From Clostridium felsineum DSM 794 (GTDB taxonomy: Bacteria; Bacillota; Clostridia; Clostridiales; Clostridiaceae): a DNA stretch of 64,000 nucleotides. The position numbers and the translations under genes were made by a program. Below, piece after piece: positions 1 through 9,164 of the stretch. Within the stretch, counting starts at the first letter, position 1. Each line of letters begins with the position of its first letter. Location: positions 930,001 through 994,000 of the forward strand of contig NZ_CP096980.1 of the NCBI RefSeq assembly GCF_002006355.2, in the 5' to 3' direction. The notes beneath the pieces are model-generated. The model saw only the letters and a list, made by a program, of their open reading frames with translations, was not told the origin of the DNA and did not search any database.

Positions 1-803
1 TTATGAGTAAATCTAATCCAAATATCTCCATATGATAGTTGAGAATTATGGGTTACAGGTACGGATAAGTTATTGTTAATTGTCCAAGGATAGTTTACTA
101 AAGAACCTGTTTTTACTTTAGTAAGATTAGAAGTAGTGGAGCTAGCTGGTAAGATTCTACCGTTATCGTTGGCAGAACCTGTATAAGGATTAGAATTTGT
201 TTTCAGGTTTAAGTTTGCATAATTGGCTAATTTAGAAAAATAAGTTTGGTTTATAGTATCATGCCCAAAAAGAACACCTCTGCCACTTTTTATGAATGAT
301 TCAACAACAGGTTCAGAAGTAGCATTTAAATCTTCTGAATTGTTACTATCCCATGAACCAAACATAATAACATCATACTCATTTCCATTACTATCCTTTA
401 TATTAGGATTAGAGTTAAATGTGCTTAGTGGGATTTCAGTAACAGTTATAATGCCTTTTCCATATCCTGTTGCATCTTCTGGATTAGGATCTTCCATCCA
501 ACTTTTTAGGTTGTTTCCTGCATCTGGATAAACATTTAGTACATGAACCTTGTCTGTAGTAGTACCTTTACAAGGCGTAGTTTGAAATTGTGAGTCTGTT
601 GATTTTTTAGAATATAACTTATAGGAATAATCTTGCGATGCACCAGACATATTCCATTTTAAGTCATTACAATTTGCATCATTATTAGGCGTGACGGTTA
701 AATCTAGTTGTGGTGTAGTATCAGCAGAAATATTATTAGTAGTTGTAAATGAAAAAGCAAATACAGCTATTAATAATGTACTGAACATTTTTTTGAGTTT
801 CAT
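1..803 (-). CDS. Secreted surface protein, 3' part cut off by the window edge
   Basis: An open frame on the minus strand starts at the ATG at 803-801 and runs off the left edge without a stop, giving at least 267 codons. A strong Shine-Dalgarno (AGGAGG) lies just upstream. The N-terminus has two lysines and a hydrophobic core ending near ISADTT, which is a typical Sec signal peptide. The mature part contains a fibronectin-like stretch (LKWNMSGASQDYSYKLYSKK) and then segments such as YDVIMFGSWDSNN and SGRGVLFGHDT. These resemble a Rossmann-type, glutamine-amidotransferase-like domain found in clostridial secreted proteins (possibly the DUF5057 group; from memory, not checked). The function is unknown. 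It follows the terminator of the lipoprotein gene, so it is probably transcribed separately. Confidence 0.75.
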   Translation of the reverse strand, partial: MKLKKMFSTLLIAVFAFSFTTTNNISADTTPQLDLTVTPNNDANCNDLKWNMSGASQDYSYKLYSKKSTDSQFQTTPCKGTTTDKVHVLNVYPDAGNNLKSWMEDPNPEDATGYGKGIITVTEIPLSTFNSNPNIKDSNGNEYDVIMFGSWDSNNSEDLNATSEPVVESFIKSGRGVLFGHDTINQTYFSKLANYANLNLKTNSNPYTGSANDNGRILPASSTTSNLTKVKTGSLVNYPWTINNNLSVPVTHNSQLSYGDIWIRFTH

Positions 804-1009
804 AAAATTCCTCCTAAAGTATGTATTTGTGATTTAAAACCACTTTTTATTATAAAATGAATTTTAAGGAAGTTCAAATTAATATATACATATATGTAAT
901 TTAGTTTATAAAAAAGTGATGTGATTTTTATAAATTATTAGGTATAGAATTATCCAATATAACAAAAACTATCTTATGTAAAAGGGTATAAAAGAAGGAA
1001 TAAAACTGT

Positions 1010-1050
1010 AAAGGCTTTCTGTGATTTTTATCTTATCACAGAAAGCCTTT
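1010..1050 (-). terminator. Intrinsic terminator of the lipoprotein gene
   Basis: A perfect 15-bp inverted repeat (1010-1024 with 1036-1050) with an 11-nt loop lies 11 bp past the stop codon of the minus-strand lipoprotein gene. The following T-tract is short and interrupted. Confidence 0.75.
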
Positions 1051-1061
1051 TGTAATTAAAA

Positions 1062-2066
1062 TTATTGAAGCTTATGAAGTTCACTTCCATCTGCTTTCAT
1101 AATGTAATTTGAGGTTACTCCATTTTCTGTACCATCAAAGAAAATAAAGTTAGGTGTAATATTTATGTTTGAGACCTTTGATACATTGTTAAGATTAAAA
1201 GTTGTTTTTCTTAAAGTATCTGCATTAATTTTGAAAAAAGAATTTCTTTTATTGTCGCTAGAGTATATATAGTTGTCACTTAAATTTAAGAAATGTGAAG
1301 GGGAGGCATCAACCTGCTCTTTTCCCTCACCGTCTTTTTTGATTTTATATAAACTTCCGCTATCTGAATCATTTGTGTAATATATTAAATCTTTGTGTGT
1401 ATTTATATAAATTGAAATGTCGTTGTTTAGCTTAGTTTCGTCTGAACCATCTTTCCTTATTTTATATAGAGAGTTTCCCTTAGTCTCATCTTGATAGTAT
1501 ATATAATCATCTAAAACCGTTATGTAGGAGGAATAAGAGTTGTTTAATTTTTGCTTATTTAGACCATCTATAGTCATTTTATATAATTTGTTTTCATCAT
1601 TTTCATTTTGATAGTATAGATAGCCAGAAGACAGATTAAGATAGAATACTTTATCATCTGAAATTTTATAAGTTTTTAGATCACCTTTATTTATTTTATA
1701 TAGCTTTCCATCATCAGATACATTTCTATAATATATGAAGCTGTCATCTGAATTAAGATAATAAGCTTTATCAGAAGTTAATTTCTTTTTATTTGAACCA
1801 TCATAATTCATTCGATATATACCTGGAGCTCCATAGGTTGCAGAGTAGTATATGTAATTTTTATCGGCTAGGGAAGTACCGTAGTTACTTATGTTTCCAA
1901 TGGAATTTCCGTTTTTGTAGCAGTCATTTTGATACTGTGAATAATGAATTTTATTGTAATTGAGTTTAGGTGTGATTTTATTCGAAGCTTTGCTTATAGT
2001 AGATTTAGCACATCCACTACATAAGAAAAGCATAATAAGAGTGAATATCATAGTAATTTTTTTCAT
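1062..2066 (-). CDS. Lipoprotein with YIYY repeats (DUF5050-like beta-propeller)
   Basis: This is a 334-residue exported lipoprotein. The start was taken at the ATG at 2066 (MKKITMIF), which sits 9 nt from a GGAAAG ribosome site; an upstream in-frame ATG at 2087 has no such site. The signal peptide ends in a lipobox (LFLCSGC), so the cysteine should be lipidated and the protein anchored outside the membrane. The rest is a tandem array of about eight units of roughly 35-40 residues with the pattern YIYYxx...LYKIxxDG. This is the hallmark of the DUF5050 family, predicted to form a beta-propeller. The role is unknown; surface binding or sensing is a guess. The gene is monocistronic with a terminator directly downstream. 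Confidence 0.8.
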   Translation of the reverse strand: MKKITMIFTLIMLFLCSGCAKSTISKASNKITPKLNYNKIHYSQYQNDCYKNGNSIGNISNYGTSLADKNYIYYSATYGAPGIYRMNYDGSNKKKLTSDKAYYLNSDDSFIYYRNVSDDGKLYKINKGDLKTYKISDDKVFYLNLSSGYLYYQNENDENKLYKMTIDGLNKQKLNNSYSSYITVLDDYIYYQDETKGNSLYKIRKDGSDETKLNNDISIYINTHKDLIYYTNDSDSGSLYKIKKDGEGKEQVDASPSHFLNLSDNYIYSSDNKRNSFFKINADTLRKTTFNLNNVSKVSNINITPNFIFFDGTENGVTSNYIMKADGSELHKLQ

Positions 2067-2087
2067 AATTATATTCTTTCCTTTCAT

Positions 2088-2429
2088 TTAATTAAAGGTA
2101 CAGGGTATAAATTTAATGAAAGTGTAAATTCTTTAGAATCCATTAAAATATATCTCATATTAAGATTATATTAATAATTCTAACCACATTTAAAGAAATA
2201 AAACTAATAATAAGTAAGATTATATATATAATTAGTTGAAATTATTGAAGAAAAAAGTGAATTTAAGTAAAAATGTTTGAAAAATGTAATTTATAGTAGT
2301 AATATACTATTATAATGGATATAAACTGTAATTAAATATGAGGAATTATACGTTCTTTAGGGATAACATATTTTTAGTAAGACTTTTAATTTAGTAATTA
2401 GATATACTATTTAGGGGGTATACAATTGT
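2088..2429. other. Intergenic region between divergent genes
   Basis: AT-rich non-coding DNA between the divergently transcribed lipoprotein and CoA-transferase genes. A TATAAT box at 2311-2316 could serve the + strand gene, leaving a leader of about 110 nt, but no good -35 box was found. The ribosome site of the CoA-transferase is the AGGGGG near 2412-2417. No other structure was recognised. Confidence 0.4.
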
Positions 2430-3662
2430 ATGGAAGAAGTGATTAAGGATAATATTAATAAATTATATGTAAATGGTGAGGAAAGCTTTAATGATAAAAA
2501 AGCAAACGTAAAAAGGTTACCACTAGAATCAATAAAAATATTAGATTTTACACGACTTTTCCCTGGACCATTGTGTACGCAAATATTAGCTGATTATGGT
2601 GCAGAAGTTATTAAGATAGAAGAACCCAATAAAGGTGATTATAATAGAAAATTCAGATGTAGGAGTGATGAAGATTACGGTGCTATATTTGCTACACTTA
2701 ATCGTAATAAGAAAAGTATTTGTGTTGATTTAAAAACAGAAGATGGTATAGAAATTATAAAGAAAATTATAAAAGATGTAGATATTGTAGTAGAATCTTA
2801 TAGACCTAATATAATGAAAAAAATAGGACTTGATTATGAAAGTGTTAAGAAATATAATCCTAAACTTATATATTGTTCAATAACAGGATATGGACAAGAT
2901 GGGGTGTATTCCAATAAGGCAGGACATGATATTAATTATTTAAGTTACTCAGGTGTGCTTGATATTATAAATAGGACAAATGGAAATGATGCTTCTAATA
3001 TGACATTTCCACCTTTCCAGTTATCGGATGTGGTTGGTAGTCTAAATAGTGCGGTGGCTATTTTATTAGCGCTTCAGAATAGAAATAAATACAACGAAGG
3101 ACAATACATTGATGTTTCTTTAATGGATGTTACATTATCAAATTGTCTTCAGTGTATTATGCCAGACTATTATAGAAAGAATGAGTTACCAAATCAGTAT
3201 GAAAGTGTGCTTTTTGGTAAAAGTGCTAGTTATTGTGTGTATGAAACATTAGATGGTAGGGGATTAGCAGTTGCAGCCATTGAACCTAAGTTTTGGGAAA
3301 GGTTTTGTATTGCTATTGAAAGAGAAGATTTAATTACATTTGTATATGATAATTCAAAGCTGTTTATAATTAAGGATGAAATTCAAAATATAATAAAGAC
3401 TAAAACTTTAAAGCAGTGGATGGAGATTTTTGAAGATGTAGATGCCTGTGTTTCACCGGTGTTACGATTAGATGAATTAGAGAGTAATAATCATATTAAA
3501 ACAAGACAATTGATAACTAAGCAACATTTTTGTAAAGGAAAGATAAAAGTGCTAGAACATCCGGTTAAATTTTCATCCATTATTTCTAGGGATAAAAATT
3601 TAGTAGCCAAGCTTGGGGAAAATACGCAGGAGGTTTTACGTAAATATATTGGAAATTCATAA
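2430..3662 (+). CDS. Family III (CaiB/BaiF) acyl-CoA transferase
   Basis: A 410-residue CoA-transferase of the formyl-CoA/carnitine CoA-transferase family, which moves CoA between acyl groups through an aspartyl-CoA anhydride. The family N-terminal signature is seen at about 33-63 (LESIKILDFTRLFPGPLCTQ, then ADYGAEVIKIEEP). The catalytic aspartate is D167 in AGHDINY. Length matches the family, apart from about 30 extra N-terminal residues before the usual start region; no later ATG fits better. It precedes the ketosynthase operon on the same strand but is separated from it by 627 bp containing a separate promoter. It may therefore be a separate unit of the same pathway, activating or releasing a carboxylic acid. 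The substrate cannot be read from the sequence. Confidence 0.88.
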   Translation: MEEVIKDNINKLYVNGEESFNDKKANVKRLPLESIKILDFTRLFPGPLCTQILADYGAEVIKIEEPNKGDYNRKFRCRSDEDYGAIFATLNRNKKSICVDLKTEDGIEIIKKIIKDVDIVVESYRPNIMKKIGLDYESVKKYNPKLIYCSITGYGQDGVYSNKAGHDINYLSYSGVLDIINRTNGNDASNMTFPPFQLSDVVGSLNSAVAILLALQNRNKYNEGQYIDVSLMDVTLSNCLQCIMPDYYRKNELPNQYESVLFGKSASYCVYETLDGRGLAVAAIEPKFWERFCIAIEREDLITFVYDNSKLFIIKDEIQNIIKTKTLKQWMEIFEDVDACVSPVLRLDELESNNHIKTRQLITKQHFCKGKIKVLEHPVKFSSIISRDKNLVAKLGENTQEVLRKYIGNS

Positions 3663-4289
3663 ATGAGGACTTTAGTAAAATATGCTTCTTTTATGGTAAA
3701 TGGGACAATGGAACATTTGCTGTAAGGGGAGCATATTTGCATATATTCTGTTTTTACAAATATTAAAGCAAATTAATACTAATAAATAAAAACTTGATAA
3801 TATTGTTACATACTGATGATTTAAAGAATATATTTTTAACAGAGCATGTCTTATGATGTAATCCAATAATGAAAAATATAAATAATGTTAAAGTAATTGC
3901 TTGAAATATGGCTAATAATAAGTATTAACGTAAAATTATTATATTGACAGTTAAGGAAAATATGGTAAAATAAAGTTGCTGTAATATAATTACTTTAAAT
4001 CAAATAAAAAGATTATAAGTTATAAATATAAATTAATATTAAATTAAGTAAAATGTAATATTATAAGTAAAAAAGTGTAATTTTGTCTAAATTATATTTG
4101 TTTTAATAATTATTTGGGGCTTTAATTTGCATAATAAAAGATGTAATTTTTAAAATAGTCTGAAAATATACCGCCAGTTATTAAAGCAGCTAATAATATT
4201 GTTTTTTATTTCAATCTATAAAATAATGAACAATATTTTTGCTTTTTAATTTAATAATTTCAATATATAACATGGGGAGATGAAGTGTA
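3663..4289. other. Long non-coding gap before the ketosynthase operon
   Basis: About 630 bp of AT-rich DNA without a convincing gene. It holds one good promoter (see 3944-3971), which implies a leader of about 310 nt on the ketosynthase mRNA. No known riboswitch class, strong intrinsic terminator or repeat was recognised. Minus-strand open frames here lack ribosome sites and family features. Confidence 0.5.
3944..3971 (+). promoter_or_regulatory. Sigma-A-type promoter of the acyl-thioester operon
   Basis: TTGACA at 3944-3949 and TAAAAT at 3966-3971 with a 16-bp spacer. The -35 is a perfect consensus. It faces the operon starting at 4290. Confidence 0.65.
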
Positions 4290-5555
4290 ATGAAAGAAAA
4301 TACTGATTTAGTTATTACGGGTATAGGTACAATTTTAGCAAATACTTATGATGTTGATACCTTTTGGAAAAATGTTTCTCAGGGAAATTCACAAATCGAT
4401 TTTATTAAGCGTTTTGATACTACTAATTTAAAAGCAAAAGTTGCTGCTACAATAAATGATTTCGATTATACTAAGTATTTGCCTAATTTAAACGAGCATT
4501 TTGCTACAAAGAAGTATGATAGGGAGATTCTTATGGGGATGTCTGCACTTGAAAATGCTAGAAAGGATGCAAAGCTTTTAGAGGGAGATGTTGACCCAGA
4601 ACGTATAGGTATTATGGGATCATCTTCGAGGGGAACCTTAAGTTGGTGGTATCGTACTGCTAAAAAGCAGATGACTGAGGGAAATGAAATATTATTAAAT
4701 AGTGATGATATGATTACAGGTTTAAATGGTACATCAATAACTATGTACGCAATATATGCTAACATAAAAGGCTTAGTATGCTCGCTTTCTTCTGCGTGTG
4801 TAGGAGGAAATCAAGCTATTGGTATTGCAATGAATGAAATTCGAAGAGGTGCCCAAGATGTTATGTTTGTGTGTGGAGAGGAATATCCTGTTATCCCACC
4901 ACTTATTGGTTTATATACATCGGAAAAAAGTTACGTATATACTAAAGAAGCTGTTGATCCAAAAAAAGCAATGAAACCATATGATTTAAATAGAGATGGA
5001 TTTGCACTTGGCGAAGGAGCGGTTGCTTTATGTATTGAAAGAAAAGATAAGGCAATTGCAAGAGGAGCAAAAATATACTGTGAGTTGCTTGATCATGCAG
5101 AAATTAATGAGGCTCATCATGCTACACGAATGGATATGTCTGGTAAACCTAATGCAAAAATGTTTAACCGTTTACTGGTAGGAATGAATAGACAAGCTGA
5201 GGATATTTCTTATGTTTGTGCACATGGAACAGCTACGAAATATAATGATTTAGGGGAATGCAGAATACTTTCTAATATTTATCCAGAGGTTAGTAAGCGT
5301 CCGCCAATGGGGGCAATAAAACCTATATTTGGACATCTTTTTGGTGGTTCGGGAGTGTTGAATATAGCAGCAAGTGCATTAATGATAAAAAATCAAACCC
5401 TTTGTCCGACTATAAATATTGAAAAAATTGATCCTGAATGTGATTTTGATCATGTGGCTGAAGGACCAAGAAAAACAAAAGTCAAAAACATCATATCATT
5501 TACACATGCACACGGTAGCCAAAGCGCTATGGTAGGATTAGGAGAGGTTCAATAA
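4290..5555 (+). CDS. Beta-ketoacyl synthase, KAS II (FabF)-like
   Basis: A 421-residue condensing enzyme that would perform decarboxylative Claisen condensation of an acyl thioester with a malonyl unit. The thiolase-fold catalytic triad is intact: C170 in SSACVGGNQA, H312 in AHGTATKYND and H349 in KPIFGHLFGG. Overall length fits FabF, but the sequence around the motifs differs from a housekeeping FabF (for example IFGH for the usual SxxGH). This suggests a specialised synthase. A GGGGAG ribosome site lies before the ATG. It is the first gene of a tight operon: its stop overlaps the next ATG by one base. No acyl carrier protein gene is nearby, so it must borrow ACP from primary fatty-acid synthesis or use CoA esters. 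Confidence 0.88.
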   Translation: MKENTDLVITGIGTILANTYDVDTFWKNVSQGNSQIDFIKRFDTTNLKAKVAATINDFDYTKYLPNLNEHFATKKYDREILMGMSALENARKDAKLLEGDVDPERIGIMGSSSRGTLSWWYRTAKKQMTEGNEILLNSDDMITGLNGTSITMYAIYANIKGLVCSLSSACVGGNQAIGIAMNEIRRGAQDVMFVCGEEYPVIPPLIGLYTSEKSYVYTKEAVDPKKAMKPYDLNRDGFALGEGAVALCIERKDKAIARGAKIYCELLDHAEINEAHHATRMDMSGKPNAKMFNRLLVGMNRQAEDISYVCAHGTATKYNDLGECRILSNIYPEVSKRPPMGAIKPIFGHLFGGSGVLNIAASALMIKNQTLCPTINIEKIDPECDFDHVAEGPRKTKVKNIISFTHAHGSQSAMVGLGEVQ

Positions 5556-7231
5556 TGAAAAATATAATTTATTCGGATCTTGACGATATGATGATTAAAA
5601 ATATAAAAAAGGGTATGTATATACATATAGCAGCTACAATGTCCAGGCCTAATGCTGCAGTAAATTCTTTAGTTAGATGTTTTAAAAAGGATAGCCCTGA
5701 GTTTACCATTAGTGCAACAGGTTTGGTTGGTAATTTACACGCAATTGCTATGTCAGGTATTGCTAAGCATGTAATTACAGGCTTTTTTGGTGACAATTGT
5801 CCAAAACCTAGGCCTAATTGGGTGTATAAAAATATTATATCAAAGGGAGAACCATTTACTGTAGAGCAAACCTCTATGTTAACACTTATTGAAAGATTAA
5901 TGGGAGGGGCATTAAATTTACCGTATGTTACAACTAATTCTTTAACTGATAGTGATTTACTTGATGAAGCAAGGGATTACGCATTTAAAATAAATGATCC
6001 ATGTGATAGTAAAAAAAGTATCACACTGCTTAAGTCATTATCTCCTGATATAACATTGGTTCATGGGATTTGCGCTGATGAAAAGGGAAATGTTGTTTTA
6101 AGTGGACCATTAGGTGAAGGAAACTGGGGATGTTTAGCTGCAAAAAAAGGTGTATTGGTAACAGTAGAAAAAATTGTTTCGTCAGAGGTTATTAAAAAGA
6201 ATATAGATAAAGTTGTTATACCGGGGGATAGAGTAATAGGTGTTTGTGAAGTTCCATTTGGAGCATATCCACAAGGGATGAGAATAGATGGTGTTGTTGA
6301 TATTGAAAATTACTACGATGATTATGATTATTTCGATGAAGCTAGAAATGCTACTAAAACATCTGAAAACACTGAAAAATGGTTTGATAAATGGATTAAT
6401 ATAGGACAAGCCGAATACTTAGAGATGATAAGAAGAGAAAAGAAAAGTATTATATGTAAGCCTACTTTACCTAAGATAGATATAGAGCCTACTGGAAAAC
6501 CAAGTGTTGGCGAAATTTTAATTATTTTAGCTTCTAGAGCTATTATTGAAAAAGTAAAGAAATACAAATATAGAACTATTTTGGCAGGAATAGGCTTTGC
6601 GCATATTGCCGCGTGGATAGCTTCTTCTGTACTTGAAAAGCAAGGAATACATGTAAGGATAATGTCAGAGCTTGGTTTTTATGGTATGGTTCCATATTAT
6701 GGAGATGTTTTTTTATTTAGTCAACGCCATGCTGCTAATTGTGAAAAGTGGAGTAATGTTCTCGAAATTCTTGGTGCACAGGTTGGATATCAAAGAAAAT
6801 GCCTGGGAGTTTTAGGAGCAGCAGAAGTAGATGAGGAAGGTAATATAAATTCTACCTTATTAAAAGATGGTAGTTTTATGACTGGTTCAGGTGGTGCTAA
6901 TGATATTGCTTCTGTTACTGATAGTATGGTTATAGTAGCTGCTGGAAAAAAGAGAATGGTTAATAAGGTTGAGTTTATAACTAGTCCAGGTACAAATGTA
7001 AAAGATGTTGTAACTACCTTTGGTAGATTTGGACGTAACAATAAAAATGAGAAGTTTAAATTGGAAACTTGGTATTCAGAAGAGTCTTTATATAAAGATC
7101 CTAAAGATAATATTAATAATTTAACGAATTGGGCTGTAGATGTAGATAAAGATTTAATAGAAGAAGCAAATATTAGTTTTGAAGAAAGAAAATTAGTGTG
7201 GACTATGGACCCAGAAGGAGTGTATAGATAA
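5555..7231 (+). CDS. Fused two-domain family I CoA-transferase (glutaconate CoA-transferase-like)
   Basis: A 558-residue protein with an N-terminal half resembling the alpha subunit and a C-terminal half resembling the beta subunit of family I CoA-transferases (acetate, glutaconate or 3-oxoacid type). The beta-like half begins near residue 315 after a charged linker. E372 in IMSELGFYG is a plausible equivalent of the catalytic glutamate that forms the glutamyl-CoA intermediate. If so, it would argue for a transferase or hydrolase and against a decarboxylase of the AibAB type, which has the same fold but lacks that residue. It is translationally coupled to both neighbouring ketosynthases by one-base overlaps, so it probably acts on their substrate or product. 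The acyl group is unknown. Confidence 0.75.
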   Translation: MKNIIYSDLDDMMIKNIKKGMYIHIAATMSRPNAAVNSLVRCFKKDSPEFTISATGLVGNLHAIAMSGIAKHVITGFFGDNCPKPRPNWVYKNIISKGEPFTVEQTSMLTLIERLMGGALNLPYVTTNSLTDSDLLDEARDYAFKINDPCDSKKSITLLKSLSPDITLVHGICADEKGNVVLSGPLGEGNWGCLAAKKGVLVTVEKIVSSEVIKKNIDKVVIPGDRVIGVCEVPFGAYPQGMRIDGVVDIENYYDDYDYFDEARNATKTSENTEKWFDKWINIGQAEYLEMIRREKKSIICKPTLPKIDIEPTGKPSVGEILIILASRAIIEKVKKYKYRTILAGIGFAHIAAWIASSVLEKQGIHVRIMSELGFYGMVPYYGDVFLFSQRHAANCEKWSNVLEILGAQVGYQRKCLGVLGAAEVDEEGNINSTLLKDGSFMTGSGGANDIASVTDSMVIVAAGKKRMVNKVEFITSPGTNVKDVVTTFGRFGRNNKNEKFKLETWYSEESLYKDPKDNINNLTNWAVDVDKDLIEEANISFEERKLVWTMDPEGVYR

Positions 7232-8235
7232 TGATTAAAAGTATACCTAGTAAAATTGTTGGAGTACCAGTTGAATTAGCAGGAATAGGTCATTATTTTC
7301 CTGGTGAACCGGTTACAAATGAAGAGTTAGAGAAACTATATGGATTTGATAACAAATGGATTGTAGAACATACAGGTGTCTCAGCACGTCATTGGGCAGA
7401 TACAAATGAAGAACGTCATTTAGAATTGGCACAAAAGGCATCTGAAATGGCAATAAAAGATGCGGGAATTACAGTTGAAGATATTGATGTATTAATATGT
7501 ACAAGTTCTACAACTCGTGCTGTTTCAAACCCATCAACTAGATTTAATCGTTATATGGACATAGCACCTCCACTTCAAGCTGCAATAGGGGCAAAAAAAG
7601 CTTTTGTTTTTGATGTTAGCGGTGTTGCTTGTTTAGGATTTGTTGATATAAGTACTGTGGCGGTATCTTTATTAAATAGCCTCAATTTAAATACTGCATT
7701 AGTGGTATGTGCAGAAAATCCAAAGCCTATATTAAATTTTAAATATAAAAATTCTACGTTATTTGGTGCGGGAGCGGCTGCGGCTGTATGGAAAAGATCA
7801 GATAGCAAGGAATCAGGGCTAATTGATGTTGTTATGCATTCTGATGGAAGTCACTTTAATGCATTTGATATAGATGATGATAACAATATACTTATGAAAG
7901 GTAAGGAAGTTTCAGCTATAGGAACTGAAAGCCTAATAAATGTTTCAAGGGAAATTTTTACAAGAAATAATATTGGCATTGATGATGTTGATTGGTTTAT
8001 TCCACATCAAGCTAATATTAATATGATAAATAAGATAGCTAGTACTTTATCAATACCTAAGGAAAAGTTACTACTTAATATTGGATATCGTGGAAATACC
8101 TCAAGTGTTGGGGGACCTTCTTGCTTATCTGAAAATGTTCATAAGGGTATTATAAAACCAGGAGATACTATTTTTACATGCAGCTTTGGAAGAGGTGTGA
8201 ACTGGGGAGGTATTCTATTTAAATATAAGAAATAG
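7231..8235 (+). CDS. Beta-ketoacyl synthase III (FabH)-like
   Basis: A 334-residue KAS III-type condensing enzyme. The Cys-His-Asn triad is present: C134 in SGVACLGF, H259 in FIPHQANINM and N289 in YRGNTSS. KAS III enzymes start chains from acyl-CoA, typically extending it with malonyl-ACP. The residue after the catalytic cysteine is Leu where primary FabH usually has Ala or Ser, hinting at a different substrate pocket. A genuine FabH would normally sit with fabD, fabG and acpP; here it lies between a CoA-transferase and a reductase. The natural inference is that it condenses a CoA ester supplied by the oxidoreductase or the CoA-transferases in the same cluster. Confidence 0.87.
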   Translation: MIKSIPSKIVGVPVELAGIGHYFPGEPVTNEELEKLYGFDNKWIVEHTGVSARHWADTNEERHLELAQKASEMAIKDAGITVEDIDVLICTSSTTRAVSNPSTRFNRYMDIAPPLQAAIGAKKAFVFDVSGVACLGFVDISTVAVSLLNSLNLNTALVVCAENPKPILNFKYKNSTLFGAGAAAAVWKRSDSKESGLIDVVMHSDGSHFNAFDIDDDNNILMKGKEVSAIGTESLINVSREIFTRNNIGIDDVDWFIPHQANINMINKIASTLSIPKEKLLLNIGYRGNTSSVGGPSCLSENVHKGIIKPGDTIFTCSFGRGVNWGGILFKYKK

Positions 8236-8284
8236 GGTATGTATTACTATTGATTTTATTGTTTAAAGTAAAGGAGAACGTTTT

Positions 8285-9070
8285 ATGGGGAAGAATGCTG
8301 TTGTTATTGGAGGAAGTAAAGGGATAGGTTTTGCTATTGCTTGTAAACTTGCTTTGAAAAAGTGGAATGTCACTATTGTTAGTTCAAGAAAAGAAAATTT
8401 GGATAAGGCAAGAGAAATAGCTAAAAAAAATGAAATCAACATTAATGTAGAAGTTGCAGATGCCACAAATGAAGATTCAATAAAAAATCTTTTCCTAAAA
8501 GTAAAGAAACAAGGAACTTTGGATTTGTGTATAAATTGTGTTGGCAAAAATTTATCTCAAAAGTTAGTTAAAAAAACAAAAGATGGAGAGATTTTGTTGC
8601 ACAGCCTTGAGGCTTGGAAAAATACTATTGATATTAATTTGAATTCTGTTTTTCTATGTGGAAGAGAAGAGGCAGGTATAATGCTTGAACAGAACGCTCA
8701 AGGCACTATTGTGAATATTGTAACAGCGGTTAGAAATGGAGCGTATGGGCAGTCAGCATATACAGCAGCTAAAGCAGGTGTAACTTCATTAACGAGAACA
8801 TGGGCACTGGAGTTAGCTAAGTATGGAATACGTTGTGTAGCAATTGCACCAGGAGCTATTGAAGGTGAGGCATTAATAAATGCTTGTAAAAAAGATGAGA
8901 GACATAAAATTTATATGGATAAATTGAGAGAACAAATACCATTAGGAAGGTTTGCAAGCGAGTCAGAGGTTGCGGATACTGTATGTTTCGTTGCACAAAA
9001 TCAGTATATTACAGGTACAGTAATAGAATTAGATGGGGGAGGACTTCCACCTAAGGTTTTTTTGAAATAA
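8285..9070 (+). CDS. Short-chain dehydrogenase/reductase, FabG-like
   Basis: A 261-residue NAD(P)-dependent oxidoreductase of the classical SDR family, likely reducing a 3-oxoacyl thioester. The nucleotide-binding glycine motif is GGSKGIG (residues 9-15), followed by an NCVG segment near 84-87 and the active-site pair Y159 and K163 in SAYTAAK. The usual catalytic serine about 13 residues before the tyrosine is not obvious; T147 in NIVTAVRNG is the nearest hydroxyl residue, a detail worth checking. The C-terminus (ITGTVIELDGGGLP) is typical. It lies 50 bp after the KAS III gene with its own AAAGGAG site. Confidence 0.87.
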   Translation: MGKNAVVIGGSKGIGFAIACKLALKKWNVTIVSSRKENLDKAREIAKKNEININVEVADATNEDSIKNLFLKVKKQGTLDLCINCVGKNLSQKLVKKTKDGEILLHSLEAWKNTIDINLNSVFLCGREEAGIMLEQNAQGTIVNIVTAVRNGAYGQSAYTAAKAGVTSLTRTWALELAKYGIRCVAIAPGAIEGEALINACKKDERHKIYMDKLREQIPLGRFASESEVADTVCFVAQNQYITGTVIELDGGGLPPKVFLK

Positions 9071-9110
9071 CTATATAAAATAAATATCAATTATATCATG
9101 GGAGGAGAAT

Positions 9111-9164
9111 ATGGTAGCTATTTGCCATATTAAAGATCAATGGAATTTAAAAATATTAAATTAG
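9111..9164 (+). CDS. Possible 17-codon leader ORF overlapping the crotonase start
   Basis: A strong ribosome site (GGGAGGAG, ending at 9107) is placed ideally for the ATG at 9111, not for the crotonase ATG at 9140. This reading frame encodes MVAICHIKDQWNLKILN and stops at 9164, inside the crotonase gene in another frame. It could be a coupling leader peptide or evidence of a frame error near 9111-9140. Translation is not proven. Confidence 0.35.
   Translation: MVAICHIKDQWNLKILN

Noticed and set aside
292..531. 79-codon + strand open frame
   Set aside because: It lies entirely antisense to the secreted protein gene on the minus strand, which has a signal peptide and strong ribosome site.
3672..3866. 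64-codon minus-strand frame in the gap before the ketosynthase operon
   Set aside because: No ribosome site, no family resemblance, and a composition typical of translated AT-rich non-coding DNA.
5555..7231. Assignment as a glutaconyl-CoA decarboxylase (AibAB-like)
   Set aside because: A plausible catalytic glutamate (E372) is retained, so a transferase or hydrolase fits better.
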